This document shows, in pieces, positions 9,088 to 18,237 of a DNA stretch of 64,000 nt. Each line of letters opens with the position of its first letter. The stretch's first letter is position 1. Location of the stretch: positions 4,462,603 through 4,526,602 of the forward strand of contig NZ_CP059735.1 of assembly GCF_000948975.2 (NCBI RefSeq), in the 5' to 3' direction. The DNA comes from Thalassomonas actiniarum. GTDB taxonomy: Bacteria; Pseudomonadota; Gammaproteobacteria; Enterobacterales; Alteromonadaceae. A program made the translations under genes and the position numbers. The notes under the pieces were generated by a model, which was not told the DNA's origin, did not search any database, and saw nothing but the letters and a program-made list of their open reading frames with translations.

Positions 9088-10410
9088 TTACTGCTGCAAC
9101 TCCATTTGCCCCAGGCGATAAATCAGCAAGGCGGCTTTTTCAATGTTTTTGCCAAAACTGGTGATATCCGCCACTTCATCTTTGGTATGACCGCCCCTGC
9201 CCATCAGGCCCAAACCGTCGAGCGCCATAGAGACATGATCGGCAACAAAGGAAATATCCGCCGCCCCCGCCTTTCTCGGGTTGACCGCCACCACAGGACC
9301 ATAGCCTAACTGCTCACTGATCTTGCTATACATGTTTAATAGCTTACGGTTGCCGTGGCTATCCGCCATCGGTGGATAGCCTTCAGCAAAATGTAACTTT
9401 GCATCTGTCTTGTGAAGATTGTCGCTAACAATGGCCTGCATGATTTTTTTTGCCTGCTCAAGCTGCCGGGATGACACCGCCCGGATATCCCCTTTTACTT
9501 TAACGGTTTGCGCCACCACGTTACTTTTACCAAACGCCCGGGCCTGGGATTTTTCTGCCAGGTCTTCTATCCGGGTACCGCCAATAATCAGGCCGGGGTT
9601 AAAGGTTAAATTTTCCAGCCCGGCAAGCTGTTGGCGAAACGCCTCCAGGATACGCGCCGCTTCATAAATAGCGCCGTCGCCAACTTCCTCGGTAAAGATT
9701 TGTGAGGAGTGGGCAGGTTGGCCGCTGACAGCTAAAGTCCAGCCACCGGCGCCGCGCCGGGTGGTTACTGCGGTTTTAATATTGCTGTCGCCGTCTTCAA
9801 ATCCCAGGGCAATGTCCGCCCATTTCGCCGCATCAATAAGCACTTTTTTCGACAGTGACAAAGGGCGGCCGCTGCTTTCTTCATCGCCCGTCATCACCAC
9901 CCGGATGCGAACATTGTCCAGTAGTCCTAGTTTTTTCAGCGCCCTCAACGCTGAGACGATAATGACATCCCCCCCTTTCATATCCGTGATCCCGGGTCCG
10001 GCAATTTCACTGTCGGAGAGTTTTTGAAAACGCTGAAAATCATCCTCTTTGGCAAAAACCGTATCCAGGTGCCCTATCATCAAAATTTTAGGCCCGCGTT
10101 GACCGTAACTGGCCACCAGGTGACCGGCGCGGTTAAAGGCTTTTCCGTCAAGCCACTGGCTTTGAAAACCCAGCTCGCTAAGCTGCTGCAAAAACACCCG
10201 GCCGACCTTTTCCACCCCGGGGAAATTCATGGTACCGCTATTGATATTCACCACTTGCTCCAGTTCGGCTAAGGCCTGCGGTAAATCCTGTTTAACCTGT
10301 TTGACGATCTGAGTTTCCGTGGCGCTCAAGCTTAAGGATTTTGCAGCAACCACGGCGCTTGTCCCGGATAAAATCAATACCAGTGAAATGAGTAAGTGTT
10401 TCATTTTCAA
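9088..10410 (-). CDS. Exported M20 metallopeptidase, glutamate carboxypeptidase-like
   Basis: This 440-residue protein has a signal peptide (residues 1-22) and the M20 di-zinc pattern in order: MIGHLDTVF with His ligand and catalytic-side Asp, GPGITDMKGGD with the bridging Asp, GDEESSG with the general-base Glu and Glu ligand, FEDGD, and GRGGHTKDE with the last His ligand. It resembles carboxypeptidase G2, which removes C-terminal glutamate from folates and peptides in the periplasm. A dimerisation insert occupies roughly residues 210-330. No substrate-linked neighbour is present. Confidence 0.88.
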   Translation of the reverse strand: MKMKHLLISLVLILSGTSAVVAAKSLSLSATETQIVKQVKQDLPQALAELEQVVNINSGTMNFPGVEKVGRVFLQQLSELGFQSQWLDGKAFNRAGHLVASYGQRGPKILMIGHLDTVFAKEDDFQRFQKLSDSEIAGPGITDMKGGDVIIVSALRALKKLGLLDNVRIRVVMTGDEESSGRPLSLSKKVLIDAAKWADIALGFEDGDSNIKTAVTTRRGAGGWTLAVSGQPAHSSQIFTEEVGDGAIYEAARILEAFRQQLAGLENLTFNPGLIIGGTRIEDLAEKSQARAFGKSNVVAQTVKVKGDIRAVSSRQLEQAKKIMQAIVSDNLHKTDAKLHFAEGYPPMADSHGNRKLLNMYSKISEQLGYGPVVAVNPRKAGAADISFVADHVSMALDGLGLMGRGGHTKDEVADITSFGKNIEKAALLIYRLGQMELQQ

Positions 10411-10498
10411 CCCGCTTTATTAAAATCAGCCAATAAAAGAATAGCTGATACTCCCCGATCTTTTTCTTTATTACAAGAGCTACAAGCGGTTTTCATGA

Positions 10499-11365
10499 CT
10501 AGCGCAGCGGCAGGAACACGTCGGTGATCATTTCCTGCTCAGCTACCTCAGGGAAAAAGCTTACCCGCTGGAAAAACAGCGGGAAATCCCTTAACTGCTC
10601 GCCGCTTTGCTCAAGCCAGGGGCCGTATAGGTATTCGATACCCGCGCGCAGGTTCTCATCCGGGCCGATATGACGAAATACCGCGCAGCGCCCTTCGGGG
10701 ATTTCCTTAAGTTTCACCCCGGCTGCATTTTCTTCGACTTCACCGGTAACGCCAGCGCAAAGATCAAAACGAAAGTCCTGCCCTTCACAGGCATGCGGGT
10801 CATCATAAACCAGATTAAAGGTCTCACTTACCTTAGGAGGTAAGTTATTGGCCTTGCGCCAACTGATAAACTTGGCAATGGAATGACCGAGCAATTCCGG
10901 CGCCCCCCTGTGCTCTAATACCGCCACTTGCCTCTTGGCAAAAAAGACAGTATTAACGGCTATTTCACCCGGTTTTTGTTTCATTATCTGCTCCCTTAAT
11001 AGTGTTAATGCCCGGTATTTGTCAAACCAGGGCTGCCATTGTGGCAGCTTGCGAAAACTTGACGGGCTTTGCCCGAAACTGGTTTTAAACGCCCGGGAAA
11101 AGGCTTCCGCGCTTTGGTAACCGTTTTCCAGGGCGATATCAAGAATGCGGATTTCACTGCGATAGGCCAGCTGATAGGAGGCCCGCTTTAACCTCTGCAG
11201 CCTGATATAATCGGCGGGGGTAATGCCAAACGTCAGGGAAAACAGGCGGTGGAAATGATATTTTGACAGGTTGGCCTGACGGCTGAGGCTATCGACGGTC
11301 AGCTCGTCCTGCAAATGGCTGCCGATATAACTTAATGTCTGCTGTAACCTTTGCCGGTAATGCAT
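10499..11365 (-). CDS. AraC-family regulator with GyrI-like effector domain
   Basis: A 288-residue transcription factor. Residues 1-105 hold two helix-turn-helix motifs of the AraC type, including LSRQANLSKYHFHRLFS and ALENGYQSAEAFSRAFK. Residues 130-288 form a GyrI-like (SOUL/AraC effector-binding) domain ending in the typical EMITDVFLPLR. This layout is that of Rob/SoxS-like multidrug-sensing regulators that bind amphipathic ligands. An AGGAAA site precedes the ATG at 11365. It diverges from the NhaC-type antiporter, which it might control, but the sequence does not prove this. Confidence 0.88.
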   Translation of the reverse strand: MHYRQRLQQTLSYIGSHLQDELTVDSLSRQANLSKYHFHRLFSLTFGITPADYIRLQRLKRASYQLAYRSEIRILDIALENGYQSAEAFSRAFKTSFGQSPSSFRKLPQWQPWFDKYRALTLLREQIMKQKPGEIAVNTVFFAKRQVAVLEHRGAPELLGHSIAKFISWRKANNLPPKVSETFNLVYDDPHACEGQDFRFDLCAGVTGEVEENAAGVKLKEIPEGRCAVFRHIGPDENLRAGIEYLYGPWLEQSGEQLRDFPLFFQRVSFFPEVAEQEMITDVFLPLR

Positions 11366-11550
11366 TAATTTTCCTGCTTGAACCTTCAGTTGTTAGTCAA
11401 TAACACTAGTTTATCCTTTCTCTTTACCGGGTTCTTGATAAAAGTTGCGCATCACTTCGCAGACAAAGAGTTATTCACGGATGCCAATAGCGGCCATTAA
11501 GTGTTAACGTATCTGCAAATCAGCGCTTCGTTATTGGAACCACTTAAAAA

Positions 11551-13275
11551 ATGCAAAAAAATAATAACAGCATTGCCTTGTTTATTTTAATCCTGGGCCT
11601 GTGCGCCGCCGTTTATGTCCATCACAGCGTAAAACCTGTGTGGCTGGAGCAGAGTTATGTCTATGATACCTATACCACGGACGCCGGGCAGCTGGCTTAT
11701 AAATACAAAGGCAAAGAAGTCCTGATCGGCGAGCTAGTGCCTTATCGGGACTCGGCGTTAAACCAGGCCAACCTGGACAAAAGCAATCAAGCCCCCCCGA
11801 TGAGCCAGCAATGGGTCCGGGATGAAAATAAGCAAATTAAATTATTAAAACCCGCTTTTCATTACAGCCTCTGGTCGTTATTGCCGGCGCTGATCACCAT
11901 CGCCCTGTGTTTATTGACCCGGGAGCCGTTAACCGCTCTGTTTAGCGGTATTGTCACCGGCGCTTTGATTTTAGGCCAGTATGATCTGATCGATAAGGTG
12001 ATCATCCCGACCATTGCCACCGAAGGAACTGCGGCCCTGCTGGTACTCTATCTCTGGCTGTTAGGGGGCCTTTTGGGGATCTGGTCAAAAACCGGTGCCG
12101 CGCAGGCCTTTGCCCTTTTTATGACCAGACATTTTGTCAAAGGACAGCGCTCCGCCAAGCTGGTGTCCTGGTTCTTGGGGGTATTATTTTTCCAGGGGGG
12201 CACCATGAGTACCGTACTGGTGGGTACCACAGTGCGGCCGCTGGCAGACAAGGCTAAAGTCAGCCATGAAGAAATGAGTTATATCGTTGACTCGACCGCC
12301 TCACCGATAGCCTCGGTGCTGGCCTTTAATGCCTGGCCCGCATATGTACAGGCGCTGATCTTTATTCCCGGGGTTTCTTTTTTAGCCACCGAAGCCGATC
12401 GCATCGCCTTCTTTTTCGCCAGTATTCCTTTTAGTTTTTACGGCATACTCGCGGTCACCGGCACCTTATTATTAAGTTTAAATATCACCCGCTTTTCCGG
12501 CGCGCGTATCCGCCAGGCCCGCCACAGGGCATTAACCACGGGACAACTTGACGCCGACGATGCCCAGCCGTTAAGCGCCAAGGAATTGCAAAGCAGCGAT
12601 GTACCCCAGGGTTACCGCCCCCATGTGCTGGAATTTGTACTGCCGCTAACCACTTTAATAGGCATAGCGGTGATCACTTTTATTACCCTGGGCTCACCTA
12701 AGGTGAATTGGGCGTTCGGGGTGGCGTTATTATTATCCGCCTTTATCGCCCTGGGCAAAGGCATGTCGCTGACAGATCTTATCGACGGCTTTGGCAACGG
12801 CTTAAAAGGTGTGGTGCTCGCCTCGATGATCCTGATGCTGGCGGTGACTATCGGCAGCCTGAGTAAAGAAATCGGCGGCGGTTTGTACCTGGTGTCACAA
12901 CTGGGAGAAAGCCTGCCATTTTGGTGCCTGCCGGTGCTGTTACAACTCATTACCATGCTGATTGCCTTTTCCACCGGCACCAGCTGGGGCACTTATGCCA
13001 TCGCCTTTCCGCTGGCATTACCGCTGGCCTGGGCAGTCGCCCAGTCTCAGGGGTTGGCCAACCCGGAACTGTTTATGATGGTGTGCTTTGCCACTGTGCT
13101 TAACGGCAGTGTTTACGGCGATCAGTGCTCGCCGATTTCCGATACCACGATTTTGAGCGCCATGACCACGGGATGCGATTTGATGGACCATGTAAAATCC
13201 CAGCTGGTGCCGGCAACCTTGGCAGCAAGTTTAGCCGCGGTATTATGGACACTGACGGTGTTTTTCTTTGCCTAA
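11551..13275 (+). CDS. NhaC-family Na+/H+ antiporter-like transporter
   Basis: A 574-residue polytopic membrane protein with about twelve hydrophobic helices. A first TM at residues 7-25 is followed by a soluble stretch (27-105), probably periplasmic, then the transporter core. [50 protein letters not shown] and [15 protein letters not shown] are hallmark conserved segments of the NhaC antiporter family. Expected role is sodium extrusion or amine/organic-acid exchange in a marine cell. The extra N-terminal extracytoplasmic segment is longer than in classical NhaC. It diverges from the AraC-type regulator. Confidence 0.88.
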   Translation: MQKNNNSIALFILILGLCAAVYVHHSVKPVWLEQSYVYDTYTTDAGQLAYKYKGKEVLIGELVPYRDSALNQANLDKSNQAPPMSQQWVRDENKQIKLLKPAFHYSLWSLLPALITIALCLLTREPLTALFSGIVTGALILGQYDLIDKVIIPTIATEGTAALLVLYLWLLGGLLGIWSKTGAAQAFALFMTRHFVKGQRSAKLVSWFLGVLFFQGGTMSTVLVGTTVRPLADKAKVSHEEMSYIVDSTASPIASVLAFNAWPAYVQALIFIPGVSFLATEADRIAFFFASIPFSFYGILAVTGTLLLSLNITRFSGARIRQARHRALTTGQLDADDAQPLSAKELQSSDVPQGYRPHVLEFVLPLTTLIGIAVITFITLGSPKVNWAFGVALLLSAFIALGKGMSLTDLIDGFGNGLKGVVLASMILMLAVTIGSLSKEIGGGLYLVSQLGESLPFWCLPVLLQLITMLIAFSTGTSWGTYAIAFPLALPLAWAVAQSQGLANPELFMMVCFATVLNGSVYGDQCSPISDTTILSAMTTGCDLMDHVKSQLVPATLAASLAAVLWTLTVFFFA

Positions 13276-13289
13276 TCACCTCGGACAAA

Positions 13290-13315
13290 GGGCGTTATTG
13301 TTATCAATAGCGCCC
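13290..13315 (+). terminator. Hairpin downstream of the NhaC-type gene
   Basis: GGGCGTTATTG at 13290-13300 pairs with CAATAGCGCCC at 13305-13315, one G-U pair included, around a four-base loop. No T-run follows, so intrinsic termination is uncertain; it may instead stabilise the mRNA 3' end. Confidence 0.4.
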
Positions 13316-13476
13316 CGACTCCCGTAAAACTAAGCAATAGCCAAAATACTTTATTAATTTCTGCATTTCCCGCCCTCTGTTCAGCTTAGGTTCAGTTTAC
13401 TTTTCCTATGATCAACCATAACAGCCAAGTTAGTTTTTATTGAGCTGGTCATTTACATAACAATACAGGTGAGTCT

Positions 13477-14922
13477 ATGAAAACCCTGAGCCCATTATTT
13501 TATACCCTGATGAGCGTATCCCTGCTGTTAAGCGCTCCACCGGCCCTGTCGCTACCTTATTCGGATGAAAATAACGAACCCCGGGAAAGCGGCAATATCC
13601 AGGTAGAAGCGGTAAAACATTTCAGCGAAGCCGAACTTGCGCAAATCCTGGCGCCAATCGCCTTATATCCGGATACGATATTAAGCCATATCTTAATTGC
13701 CGCCACTTACCCGTTAGAAGTGATCCAGGCGGAGCGCTGGGTCAGTGAACATTCAGATCTCAGTGCAGAAGAAAGCCTGGAGCAGGTAGAAGAGAAATCC
13801 TGGGATCCCAGTGTTAAAGCCCTGGTACCGTTTCCGCAGATTCTTGAGCGTTTAAGCGATGATCTCGACTGGACCGAAAAACTCGGCGATGCTTTTTTAC
13901 AGGACGAAGCCAAGGTACTCGCCGGCATACAAACCCTGAGGCAGCAGGCACAAAAGGCCGGCAACCTGGATAACATGGAAAACATGGAAGTGAGTAGTGA
14001 AGATGACAATATCATCATACAACCGATAGAAAAAGAAGTGGTGTATGTGCCCTATTACGATACCCGGGTGGTCTATGGCAACTGGCACTGGGCACACCAT
14101 CCCCCGGTTTACTGGGACTTTAGCTGGCACAGCGGCCATCGTCATCACTACCACCATGGCCACTATGGTCATCATTATGGCGGCCATCACGGGCTGTTTT
14201 CCTGGCATCCGGGAGTGCATATCTCCTTTCATCATTACTTCAGCGCGGTGAACTGGCACCACAATCACCTGGTGGTATTAAAACGCCGTCATTATACCCG
14301 GGGTTACTACCACAGAAGGGATATTATCCGCCATCATGGCAGCAAACGCTGGTATCATAATCCGGTGCACCGCAGAGGCGCGGCTTATCGCAGCCATATC
14401 GTCAAAAAGCGCTATCACAGCAGCCGCCCCAGCAAGCAGTATATTGTCAGGGAGCGCAAACATGAACGCCAGTTAATTGCCAGCCAGGGTTATAAAAGCA
14501 ATCACCTTAAGGCAAAAAACAAAGCCGTGGCTGTTAACCGGTCACAGAATGCCACCCGGCAACAAAAACTCACCCGTCAGTTAAAGTCCGGTCAGGCAAG
14601 AGAGATCAAGTCCTTAAAATCGACTAAAGCCAGTTATCAAAGTAACAAGACTAAACGGCAGCTAAATACAAGCACCAAGCATAAAGCTCAGGTGAAAAGC
14701 CGCAACAACTCTTCTTACAAGGCAAGCCAACCGAGCTATAAAAAACCTAAGAGTTACGCAAATAGCAACAGCGCGAAGAAAAACTACAACCGCTCGATAA
14801 ACACCAACAAAAGTGTCCGGCCAAAAAGCTCAGCAAGTGCCAAACATAGCGCCAAGCGCAGCAGTCACCAATATCAACGCAGCCGCCAGGACAGGCGTAA
14901 TAGAAACATCAAGGAAAGATAA
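13477..14922 (+). CDS. DUF3300 protein with His-rich middle and basic tail
   Basis: A 481-residue exported protein. It has a signal peptide (1-25), a helical DUF3300 domain (about 48-190) with LAPIALYPDTILSHILIAAT, then VVYVPYYDTRVVYG, a strongly His/Tyr/Trp-rich region at about 205-260, and a Lys/Ser/Arg-rich low-complexity tail to the end. The family function is unknown. The His cluster could bind metal ions, and the basic tail could bind polyanions or the cell surface. AGGTGA precedes the ATG. It is flanked by hairpins on both sides, so it is probably transcribed alone. Confidence 0.8.
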   Translation: MKTLSPLFYTLMSVSLLLSAPPALSLPYSDENNEPRESGNIQVEAVKHFSEAELAQILAPIALYPDTILSHILIAATYPLEVIQAERWVSEHSDLSAEESLEQVEEKSWDPSVKALVPFPQILERLSDDLDWTEKLGDAFLQDEAKVLAGIQTLRQQAQKAGNLDNMENMEVSSEDDNIIIQPIEKEVVYVPYYDTRVVYGNWHWAHHPPVYWDFSWHSGHRHHYHHGHYGHHYGGHHGLFSWHPGVHISFHHYFSAVNWHHNHLVVLKRRHYTRGYYHRRDIIRHHGSKRWYHNPVHRRGAAYRSHIVKKRYHSSRPSKQYIVRERKHERQLIASQGYKSNHLKAKNKAVAVNRSQNATRQQKLTRQLKSGQAREIKSLKSTKASYQSNKTKRQLNTSTKHKAQVKSRNNSSYKASQPSYKKPKSYANSNSAKKNYNRSINTNKSVRPKSSASAKHSAKRSSHQYQRSRQDRRNRNIKER

Positions 14923-14969
14923 GGTAAAAGGGCGGAGTTTTAAGCGTTAATACAGCGCCGATAACGTCA

Positions 14970-15002
14970 AAACGGTCCTGTGCTTTAAGCAAAGGACCGT
15001 TT
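14970..15002. terminator. Bidirectional terminator hairpin
   Basis: AAACGGTCCT at 14970-14979 pairs with AGGACCGTTT at 14993-15002. It lies between the convergent DUF3300 gene and the first phasin gene, with A/T-rich ends suited to termination in both directions. Confidence 0.75.
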
Positions 15003-15042
15003 GTTATAAAGATTGCCGGGTAAGCTCAGTGCCCGGGATAAA

Positions 15043-15366
15043 CTACTTGGCCACTTGCGCCAGGTTGTCTTTCCAAAGATTGCTCACCTCTTCCGTGGTT
15101 TTAGTCACCACGGCATAAGCATCTGTTGCCGTTTTGGTGATTTTAGACTGAAAGCTGTCGACAAAAATCTTATGAGATTCAACCGCACTGGCAATATCAC
15201 TTTTCCCGGCCATTTCCTTGGTATGGGCTACGCTGTCCTGCATAAGTGAAGTGACAAATGAAGCTTGTTGATTAACCAGTTGCTCTGCCGCTTTTGCATT
15301 GATATCAGCCAGAGTATTTAAAGGTTTCATCACGTTAGTAAATTGTTGGGTAAATTGATTAAACAT
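15043..15366 (-). CDS. Phasin-family protein 1
   Basis: A 107-residue helical protein starting FNQFTQQFTNVMKPLNTLAD, with a hydrophobic-repeat pattern (EQLVNQQASFVTSLMQDSV) typical of phasins, which coat PHA granules in the cytoplasm. A longer frame opens 51 bases upstream, but ATG 15366 follows GAGGGAA by seven bases and matches the usual phasin start. Two TGC-N3-GCA palindromes lie just upstream, consistent with PhaR control. It sits at the edge of the PHA locus beside a second phasin and phaR. Confidence 0.85.
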   Translation of the reverse strand: MFNQFTQQFTNVMKPLNTLADINAKAAEQLVNQQASFVTSLMQDSVAHTKEMAGKSDIASAVESHKIFVDSFQSKITKTATDAYAVVTKTTEEVSNLWKDNLAQVAK

Positions 15367-15393
15367 ATTTAAGTTCCCTCTTCCACTGTTACG

Positions 15394-15404
15394 CTGCACT
15401 GCAG
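15394..15404. promoter_or_regulatory. Candidate PhaR operator upstream of phasin 1
   Basis: CTGCACTGCAG reads CTGC-N3-GCAG, the form reported for PhaR binding in Rhodobacter and Paracoccus. It lies 28 bases upstream of the phasin 1 start, between promoter and ribosome binding site. Confidence 0.5.
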
Positions 15405-15459
15405 CAATTGAGTTCAAAACAAGTTTACCCGCTAATAAAAAGAAAAGCCACCACTATTT

Positions 15460-15474
15460 TTGTGCAGCGCAACA
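15460..15474. promoter_or_regulatory. Candidate PhaR operator, second copy upstream of phasin 1
   Basis: TTGTGC-AGC-GCAACA is the same 15-base motif found upstream of phasin 2 and phasin 3. Position and repetition suggest operator function for the locus repressor. Confidence 0.55.
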
Positions 15475-15689
15475 AAAATTAATTGTTTGACATTTGCTCT
15501 TGATTTAAAAAGAGTTTTTTATAGCTAAAAAACTTGAGAATAAAGAGCGGGGAATAAAGCTGTGGATGAAACCTTCATCGGCTGTGCCTTCTCCGGGCAA
15601 ACAAATAGCAGGCGATTTACCCGGGGAGAGCTTATTGATAATTCATACTTTGATAAGTTAACAGCAGCAAACCGTGCTGCTTTTTCACA

Positions 15690-16040
15690 TCAGCGATTGA
15701 GGAAATTAATGCCGGATATTTGTTCTTCGGTAAAGGCTATGTATTCATCACGTAATTCTGTGGTCAGCTCTAACAGTTCCTGGTTTTTGCTGCTGATTTC
15801 TTCGCCTAATTGCTTGGTTATTTCAGCCTGCTGCGAAGAGATTTGTTGAAAGTCAGGTTTATCACCCAAAGATTTTAAACTGCTGATCCCGGCTTCTGTT
15901 GCCAGGGAGAAAATTTCCATTTGCTTCTGGGCCAGTTTCTGCCAGGCATTTAAATTGATTTGTCCGAGTGAACTTATCCCTTTAAAGCTTTTCTCGCCGA
16001 CTTCTTTATATAAGCCCATGTTATCTGTGAAATTAACCAT
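15690..16040 (-). CDS. Phasin-family protein 2
   Basis: A 116-residue protein, predicted almost wholly helical. INLNAWQKLAQKQMEIFSLATE is phasin-like, and a heptad-rich coiled-coil region follows at about residues 66-105. It should associate with PHA granules. ATG 16040 follows AGGAG by about eight bases. It lies between phasin 1 and phaR on the same strand, with its own candidate PhaR site 44 bases upstream, so it is probably transcribed separately. The family call rests on composition, the Trp-containing motif and context. Confidence 0.75.
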   Translation of the reverse strand: MVNFTDNMGLYKEVGEKSFKGISSLGQINLNAWQKLAQKQMEIFSLATEAGISSLKSLGDKPDFQQISSQQAEITKQLGEEISSKNQELLELTTELRDEYIAFTEEQISGINFLNR

Positions 16041-16083
16041 AATAGCCGCTCCTGTTGCTATAAAGTAAACCTTGTGTCGGCAA

Positions 16084-16098
16084 TTGTGCGCCGCAACA
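16084..16098. promoter_or_regulatory. Candidate PhaR operator upstream of phasin 2
   Basis: TTGTGC-GCC-GCAACA matches the copies at 15460 and 22275 at both half-sites and differs only in the three-base spacer and neighbouring bases. It lies 44 bases upstream of the phasin 2 start. Confidence 0.55.
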
Positions 16099-16185
16099 TT
16101 CCTTCTGCATAATGGTTTATTTTTTAATCGATGTCAAACCTATTCAGGCAGTTTTTTTCCTGTTAAAAACAGGACTTCTGGCCCG

Positions 16186-16647
16186 TTATTTGCCGTCTTT
16201 ATCGTCCCGATCTCCCAGGCCCGTTGATTGCAAAAAAGCCTTCTGCATATCAGACCACATCTTCATATTTTGCTGCGCCAGCTTACTGACGTTTTGCAGC
16301 GGATCCTGCCCCGCCGTTGGGGTAAACATATTTTGCTGCTTGGCAAACATAGACAGGCTTTCTTCCAGGTATTGGGCAAAAACCCCCTGCACCGTACCGC
16401 CATAAAAACGTATCAATTGTGACAATACCGCAACGCTGAAAATAGGTTTGTCATTGGACTCTTCTTCCATAATGATCTGCAGTAAAATCGACCGGGTCAA
16501 ATCTTCACCGCTATTGCTGTCCTGTACCTGAAATTCAACGCCGGTTAATACCAGGCTGCGGATATCGCTCAGGGTAATATAACGGCTTTCGCCGGTATCG
16601 TATAAACGGCGGTTAGGATATTTCTTGATGATCCGGGAGTCTGACAT
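16186..16647 (-). CDS. phaR: PHA synthesis repressor PhaR
   Basis: A 153-residue regulator that represses phasin genes and is released by binding nascent PHA polymer. The N-terminal domain (residues 5-63) has IIKKYPNRRLYDTGESRYIT and a DIRSLV helix, the conserved PHB_acc_N DNA-binding domain. Residues 68-108 (SVAVLSQLIRFYGGTVQGVF) form the PHB-accumulation domain that senses polymer. The helical C-terminus is Gln/Met-rich. It is encoded next to its presumed targets. I see no TGC-N3-GCA site in its own leader, so self-repression is not evident. Confidence 0.93.
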   Translation of the reverse strand: MSDSRIIKKYPNRRLYDTGESRYITLSDIRSLVLTGVEFQVQDSNSGEDLTRSILLQIIMEEESNDKPIFSVAVLSQLIRFYGGTVQGVFAQYLEESLSMFAKQQNMFTPTAGQDPLQNVSKLAQQNMKMWSDMQKAFLQSTGLGDRDDKDGK

Positions 16648-16752
16648 AATTGAAAACCTTATTTTTTATTTCATATAAATTTCATCATTTGCCGGTAAGT
16701 GTACCTGTGATTGACATGAATTGATATCCAAGGCTCAAGCGATAAATAAGAA

Positions 16753-16783
16753 AAAGGCCGGTGTAGCAATAACACCGGCCTTT
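16753..16783 (-). terminator. Rho-independent terminator of phaB
   Basis: A 12-bp perfect stem, AAAGGCCGGTGT with ACACCGGCCTTT, followed on the minus strand by TTTTTCTTATT. It lies 50 bases past the phaB stop and separates phaB from phaR. Confidence 0.85.
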
Positions 16784-16832
16784 CGTTAACTGCCATGCCC
16801 TGATTTTGTCTCAGGGCATCATGTCTACGGCA

Positions 16833-17582
16833 TTAATACATATGCTGGCCGCCGTTAATGGCCAGGTTAGAGCCGGTAATATAACCGGAATCAGGGGAAG
16901 TTAAATAGGCTACCGCAGCCGCTATTTCATCCACTGAGCCCATCCGGCCTACCGGGATACCTTCAATGATTTTTTGCTGAATTTCCGGTGCTATTTTCGC
17001 TACCATAGGCGTTAACACATAACCGGGAGAAAGGGTATTTACCGTGACCCCTTTACGGGCAACTTCCTGTGCCAGGGCTTTGGTAAAACCATGGAGGCCG
17101 GCTTTGGCGGCAGAATAATTGGTCTGGCCGAATTGGCCCTTCTGGCCGTTAACCGATGAAATGTTCACTATGCGCCCGTAACCATCGGTGATCATGTCAT
17201 TGATCACCTGGCGAGTCATATTATAAACACTGTCCAGGTTGGTGGTAATGACATCGCGCCAGTCATCCTGGTCCATCTTTTTAAATTGGGTGTCCCGGGT
17301 AATGCCGGCATTGTTTACCAGGACACTGATATTACTGCGAGTTTTTTCTTTTACATCAGCGATACAGATGGCACAGGACCTAAAATCGGTGACATCGCCA
17401 TAGCTGATGTCAATTTCAAAACCCTGTTCACGCTGTGTGGCCTGCCATGCTCTGGCCTGTTCATGATCACCGCCTCTATTATAACCGGCGACAACACGAT
17501 ACCCGCTTTTTACCAGAGATTGGCAAATTGCAGTACCTATACCACCTGTACCACCGGTTACTAAAGCTACTTTTTGAGTCAT
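16833..17582 (-). CDS. phaB: Acetoacetyl-CoA reductase PhaB
   Basis: A 249-residue short-chain dehydrogenase that reduces acetoacetyl-CoA to (R)-3-hydroxybutyryl-CoA, the monomer for PHB synthesis. It has the cofactor motif TGGTGGIG (9-16), NNAG (90-93), the catalytic Ser at 142-143, and Tyr156 and Lys160 in NYSAAK. VNGQKGQFGQTNYSAAKAG is characteristic of PhaB rather than FabG, as is NRGGDHEQARAW. The C-terminus, ITGSNLAINGGQHMY, is standard. AAGGAAAGG precedes ATG 17582. No beta-ketothiolase (phaA) gene is in the window. Confidence 0.93.
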   Translation of the reverse strand: MTQKVALVTGGTGGIGTAICQSLVKSGYRVVAGYNRGGDHEQARAWQATQREQGFEIDISYGDVTDFRSCAICIADVKEKTRSNISVLVNNAGITRDTQFKKMDQDDWRDVITTNLDSVYNMTRQVINDMITDGYGRIVNISSVNGQKGQFGQTNYSAAKAGLHGFTKALAQEVARKGVTVNTLSPGYVLTPMVAKIAPEIQQKIIEGIPVGRMGSVDEIAAAVAYLTSPDSGYITGSNLAINGGQHMY

Positions 17583-18237
17583 AAACCTTTCCTTGTGTTT
17601 TTTATGGTTGTTAAAAATTCTTTTCTGAGTATAGCTGTGATTAACAACGGGTCTTCATGACCGTGCCACGCTACATTCAACCTTTTATTTCGGGTGTTAA
17701 AACCTGAAATAAATACAGCGGATTGAAAATCCTGCTTACGGTTAAAACTGAAAAACTTTCAGGTAAAAAATGTCTTCCAGCTATTCATTTATACCCAAAC
17801 CACTCACTCAACGGCTACTTTTAGCTTTATCGAAAATAACATCCCAGTTCTATTTCCGGATAAAGAATAACCATTGTATTTCATTATTTTACAAATACCA
17901 GTAACTTAGGGTAATTAGATATTATTTTTTTATATAGCATTGAAAAACAATAGAATTTCATTAACTTTCAGCCAGGACAGCAACAATCCCCGGCCCGACA
18001 GGCTTAAACCTGGCTTTACATTGTAAAAAAACTCATCTATAGATTTATTTGCTGCAAAGCAACATCCAACAGCTTGCCCGGCATCAATCAACTTAAAGGG
18101 AAGTGTACTTATGTTTTATGAAAATTTTGTGACTTGATTGATGAAAACCTAGTATTGCTAAAAGTATCGCTACAAAAAATTATCGCTGACGTCATAAGCC
18201 GCTTTTTCGTTACAAGTAATTTTGCAAAGGTGATTAT
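17583..18237. other. Divergent promoter region between phaB and phaZ
   Basis: The 655 bases between divergent phaB and phaZ are AT-rich (notably 17880-17960) and hold no convincing gene. The one structure I support is a TGC-N3-GCA palindrome at 18050-18064, which places phaZ, and perhaps phaB, in the same putative regulon as the phasins. The length suggests long leaders or further control sites that I cannot identify. Confidence 0.5.
18050..18064. promoter_or_regulatory. Candidate PhaR operator upstream of phaZ
   Basis: TGCTGC-AAA-GCAACA shares the TGC-N3-GCAACA half-site pattern of the phasin copies. It lies 174 bases upstream of the phaZ start. Confidence 0.45.
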
